A DNA stretch of 16,628 nucleotides from Hyphomicrobiales bacterium (GTDB lineage Bacteria; Pseudomonadota; Alphaproteobacteria; Rhizobiales; Aestuariivirgaceae): contig JANXRO010000120.1 of the NCBI GenBank assembly GCA_025356765.1, forward strand, positions 1 through 16,628, written 5' to 3'. Positions 15,152 to 16,628 of the stretch are shown one piece after another (position 1 is the first letter of the stretch; every line of letters begins with the position of its first letter). Below the pieces are notes generated by a model. It saw only the letters and a program-made list of their open reading frames with translations. It did not search any database and was not told where the DNA came from. Position numbers and translations under genes: made by a program.

Positions 15152-16455
15152 TTTGCGGCCTCGCCATAAGGCACATTTTTTCCGCCATAACGGCGCAGAC
15201 GCACATTGGCTTGCTCGGCATGGCCCACAAACCCTTCAAGCATGCAAAGCCTTGAACAATGCTCGCCAATCAGGGTTGACGCTTCATCGGTCAAAACACG
15301 TTGGTAGCTGTGCGTTTTGATAAATTTACCAACCCACAACCCGCCAGTATATCGTCCCGCGCGCTTGGTCGGCAAAGTATGATTAGTACCAATCACTTTG
15401 TCACCGTAAGCAACATTGGTGCGAGGCCCCAGAAAAAGTGCACCATAATTTGTCATATTTTGCAAAAACCAATCATCGCGATTGGTCATCACCTGCACAT
15501 GTTCAAATGCCATGGCGTTGGCCTGTTCTAACATTTCGTCATAGCTATCGCACAGGATCACTTCGCCATAATCAGCCCACGCAACCCGCGCGATGCCCGC
15601 TGTTGGCAATATGGTGAGAAGCCTCTCAATTTCAGCCATGGTTGCACGCGCAAGTTTTTCAGAAGTTGTGATGAGTACTGCCGGTGAAGTTGGTCCATGC
15701 TCTGCTTGCCCTAATAAATCTGTAGCACAGATTTCTGCGTCAACAGTATCGTCGGCAATCACCATTGTTTCCGTAGGGCCAGCAAACAAGTCAATTCCAA
15801 CGCGGCCATAAAGCTGGCGCTTGGCCTCAGCGACAAACGCATTGCCGGGGCCAACCAGCATATCAACAGGTGCAATCTGTTCAGTGCCCAGCGCCATTGC
15901 ACCAACGGATTGGATGCCGCCTAAGCAGTAAATTTCGTCTGCTCCGGCCATATGCATAGCTGCAACAATTGCGGGATGTGGCTTTCCTCCCATCGGAGGC
16001 GCTGAAGCAATCACCCGTTTCACACCGGCAACTTTCGCTGTGACAACGCTCATATGAGCAGAAGCCACCATCGGATATTTGCCGCCAGGCACATAGCATC
16101 CAACCGAGTTCACCGGAATATTACGGTGGCCCAAAATGACACCTGGCAATGTTTCCACTTCAATGTCGCGCAGCGCTGCTTTTTGGTGCTGGGCAAAGTT
16201 TCGCACTTGCGTCTGGGCAAAACGAATATCGTCCAAATCACGCTTTGTAACCTGCGACAACGCAGCTTCAATATCGACATCGTTCAGCCTGAATGTTGCA
16301 GGCGCATAATTATCAAATTGCTGCGATAGTTCGCGCACTGCGGCATCGCCGCGTGCAGCAATGTCTGCCAGAATTGACTCAACTTTCGCTTTGACACCGA
16401 CATCATCATCGGCGCGCTCTTTGACAGATTTTGTTGTCTTTAAATGTCGGATCAT
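15148..16455 (-). CDS. HisD-fold dehydrogenase, sulfopropanediol/polyol dehydrogenase type
   Basis: A 435-residue member of the histidinol dehydrogenase family. Residues equivalent to the HisD active site are visible: zinc ligands Q250 and H253 (LLGQAEHG), D352 (YGDKVIGTNH) and H412, plus the catalytic pair E318-H319 (FEHVQV). The NAD-site motif VGPGNAFVAEAKRQLYG (201-217) is present. The AGPTE motif (225-229) has Thr where true HisD usually has Ser. No other histidine-biosynthesis gene is present; it sits between a sugar ABC transporter ATPase and an SDR. That context matches HisD paralogues that oxidise small polyols, best known from HpsN, which oxidises (R)-2,3-dihydroxypropane-1-sulfonate to sulfolactate. 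The substrate here is inferred, not shown. Start and stop both form ATGA overlaps with neighbours. The Shine-Dalgarno is weak (AAGGA about 11 nt upstream), consistent with coupling. Confidence 0.87.
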   Translation of the reverse strand: MIRHLKTTKSVKERADDDVGVKAKVESILADIAARGDAAVRELSQQFDNYAPATFRLNDVDIEAALSQVTKRDLDDIRFAQTQVRNFAQHQKAALRDIEVETLPGVILGHRNIPVNSVGCYVPGGKYPMVASAHMSVVTAKVAGVKRVIASAPPMGGKPHPAIVAAMHMAGADEIYCLGGIQSVGAMALGTEQIAPVDMLVGPGNAFVAEAKRQLYGRVGIDLFAGPTETMVIADDTVDAEICATDLLGQAEHGPTSPAVLITTSEKLARATMAEIERLLTILPTAGIARVAWADYGEVILCDSYDEMLEQANAMAFEHVQVMTNRDDWFLQNMTNYGALFLGPRTNVAYGDKVIGTNHTLPTKRAGRYTGGLWVGKFIKTHSYQRVLTDEASTLIGEHCSRLCMLEGFVGHAEQANVRLRRYGGKNVPYGEAAK

Positions 16456-16628
16456 GGCGCTTCAATCCTTTGACCAGTTTGATGATCAAACAGATGACAA
16501 ATCTTTGATTTTATGCGGATCGCGATATTATCGCCTATGTTGGCTCGAAACTCCTTCGGCGCACGCACCGTCGCAAAGCCGCCACCAGCGCGGATTGTTA
16601 CCAAAGTAACATCTCCCAAAAGCTCGAC
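16452..16628 (-). CDS. Sugar ABC transporter ATPase, UgpC/MalK type (C-terminal end only)
   Basis: The last 58 codons of a gene that continues past the right edge. The reading frame ends in CHLFDHQTGQRIEAP and a TGA that overlaps the ATG of the HisD-like gene (ATGA). The HLFD..TG.RI ending and the preceding beta-rich residues (VTLVTIRAGGG and GDNIAIRIK) are typical of the TOBE domain closing UgpC/MsmK/MalK-type ATPases of sugar and polyol importers. The ATPase core is outside the window, so the call rests on this tail alone. It shows that the right-hand operon starts with a carbohydrate-type (CUT1) importer, different in class from the peptide-type importer of the left-hand operon. Confidence 0.78.
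   Translation of the reverse strand, partial: VELLGDVTLVTIRAGGGFATVRAPKEFRANIGDNIAIRIKSKICHLFDHQTGQRIEAP

Noticed and set aside
1..16628. CRISPR arrays, tRNA or rRNA genes, insertion-sequence transposases, phage genes
   Set aside because: No spaced direct repeats, cloverleaf-like sequences, transposase motifs or phage modules were recognised on either strand.

Overview
The window reads as alphaproteobacterial chromosome or megaplasmid, most likely Hyphomicrobiales (Rhizobiales) or a relative. The evidence is the gene order, the family of the transporter, and an intergenic palindromic element of the kind common in that class. Base composition looks balanced (near half G+C by eye). All protein assignments come from reading translations and motifs; no database search was run.

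Region 1 (1-10232, minus strand) is one long operon for uptake and hydrolysis of alpha-galactosides. In transcription order it holds a family-5 periplasmic binding protein (agpA-like), two permeases (agpB-, agpC-like), a fused double-ATPase (agpD-like), a GH4 alpha-galactosidase (melA), a flavin-dependent halogenase of the tryptophan-halogenase family, and a second GH4 enzyme that runs off the left edge. Junctions are very tight (ATGA, TAATG, gaps of 7-9 nt) except between the binding protein and the first permease. That 158-nt gap holds a stable hairpin and an ~87-bp inverted-repeat element. An AraC/MelR-type regulator (10366-11277, plus strand) is divergent from the operon. The layout matches the agpT-agpABCD-melA locus of Sinorhizobium meliloti, with the halogenase and second GH4 as additions.

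Region 2 (11278-11536) is a convergent intergenic stretch with no convincing gene.

Region 3 (11537-16628, minus strand) is a second tightly packed operon entering from the right edge. It holds the C-terminal end of a UgpC/MalK-type sugar ABC ATPase, a HisD-fold dehydrogenase resembling sulfopropanediol/polyol dehydrogenases, an SDR oxidoreductase, a bicupin protein, a MetE-like zinc protein and an alpha/beta hydrolase. It looks like a catabolic pathway for an imported polyol, sugar acid or sulfonated polyol, but the set does not match a pathway I can name with confidence.

The two most interesting points are the halogenase placed between two glycosidases and translationally coupled to melA, and the unexplained five-enzyme set of Region 3.
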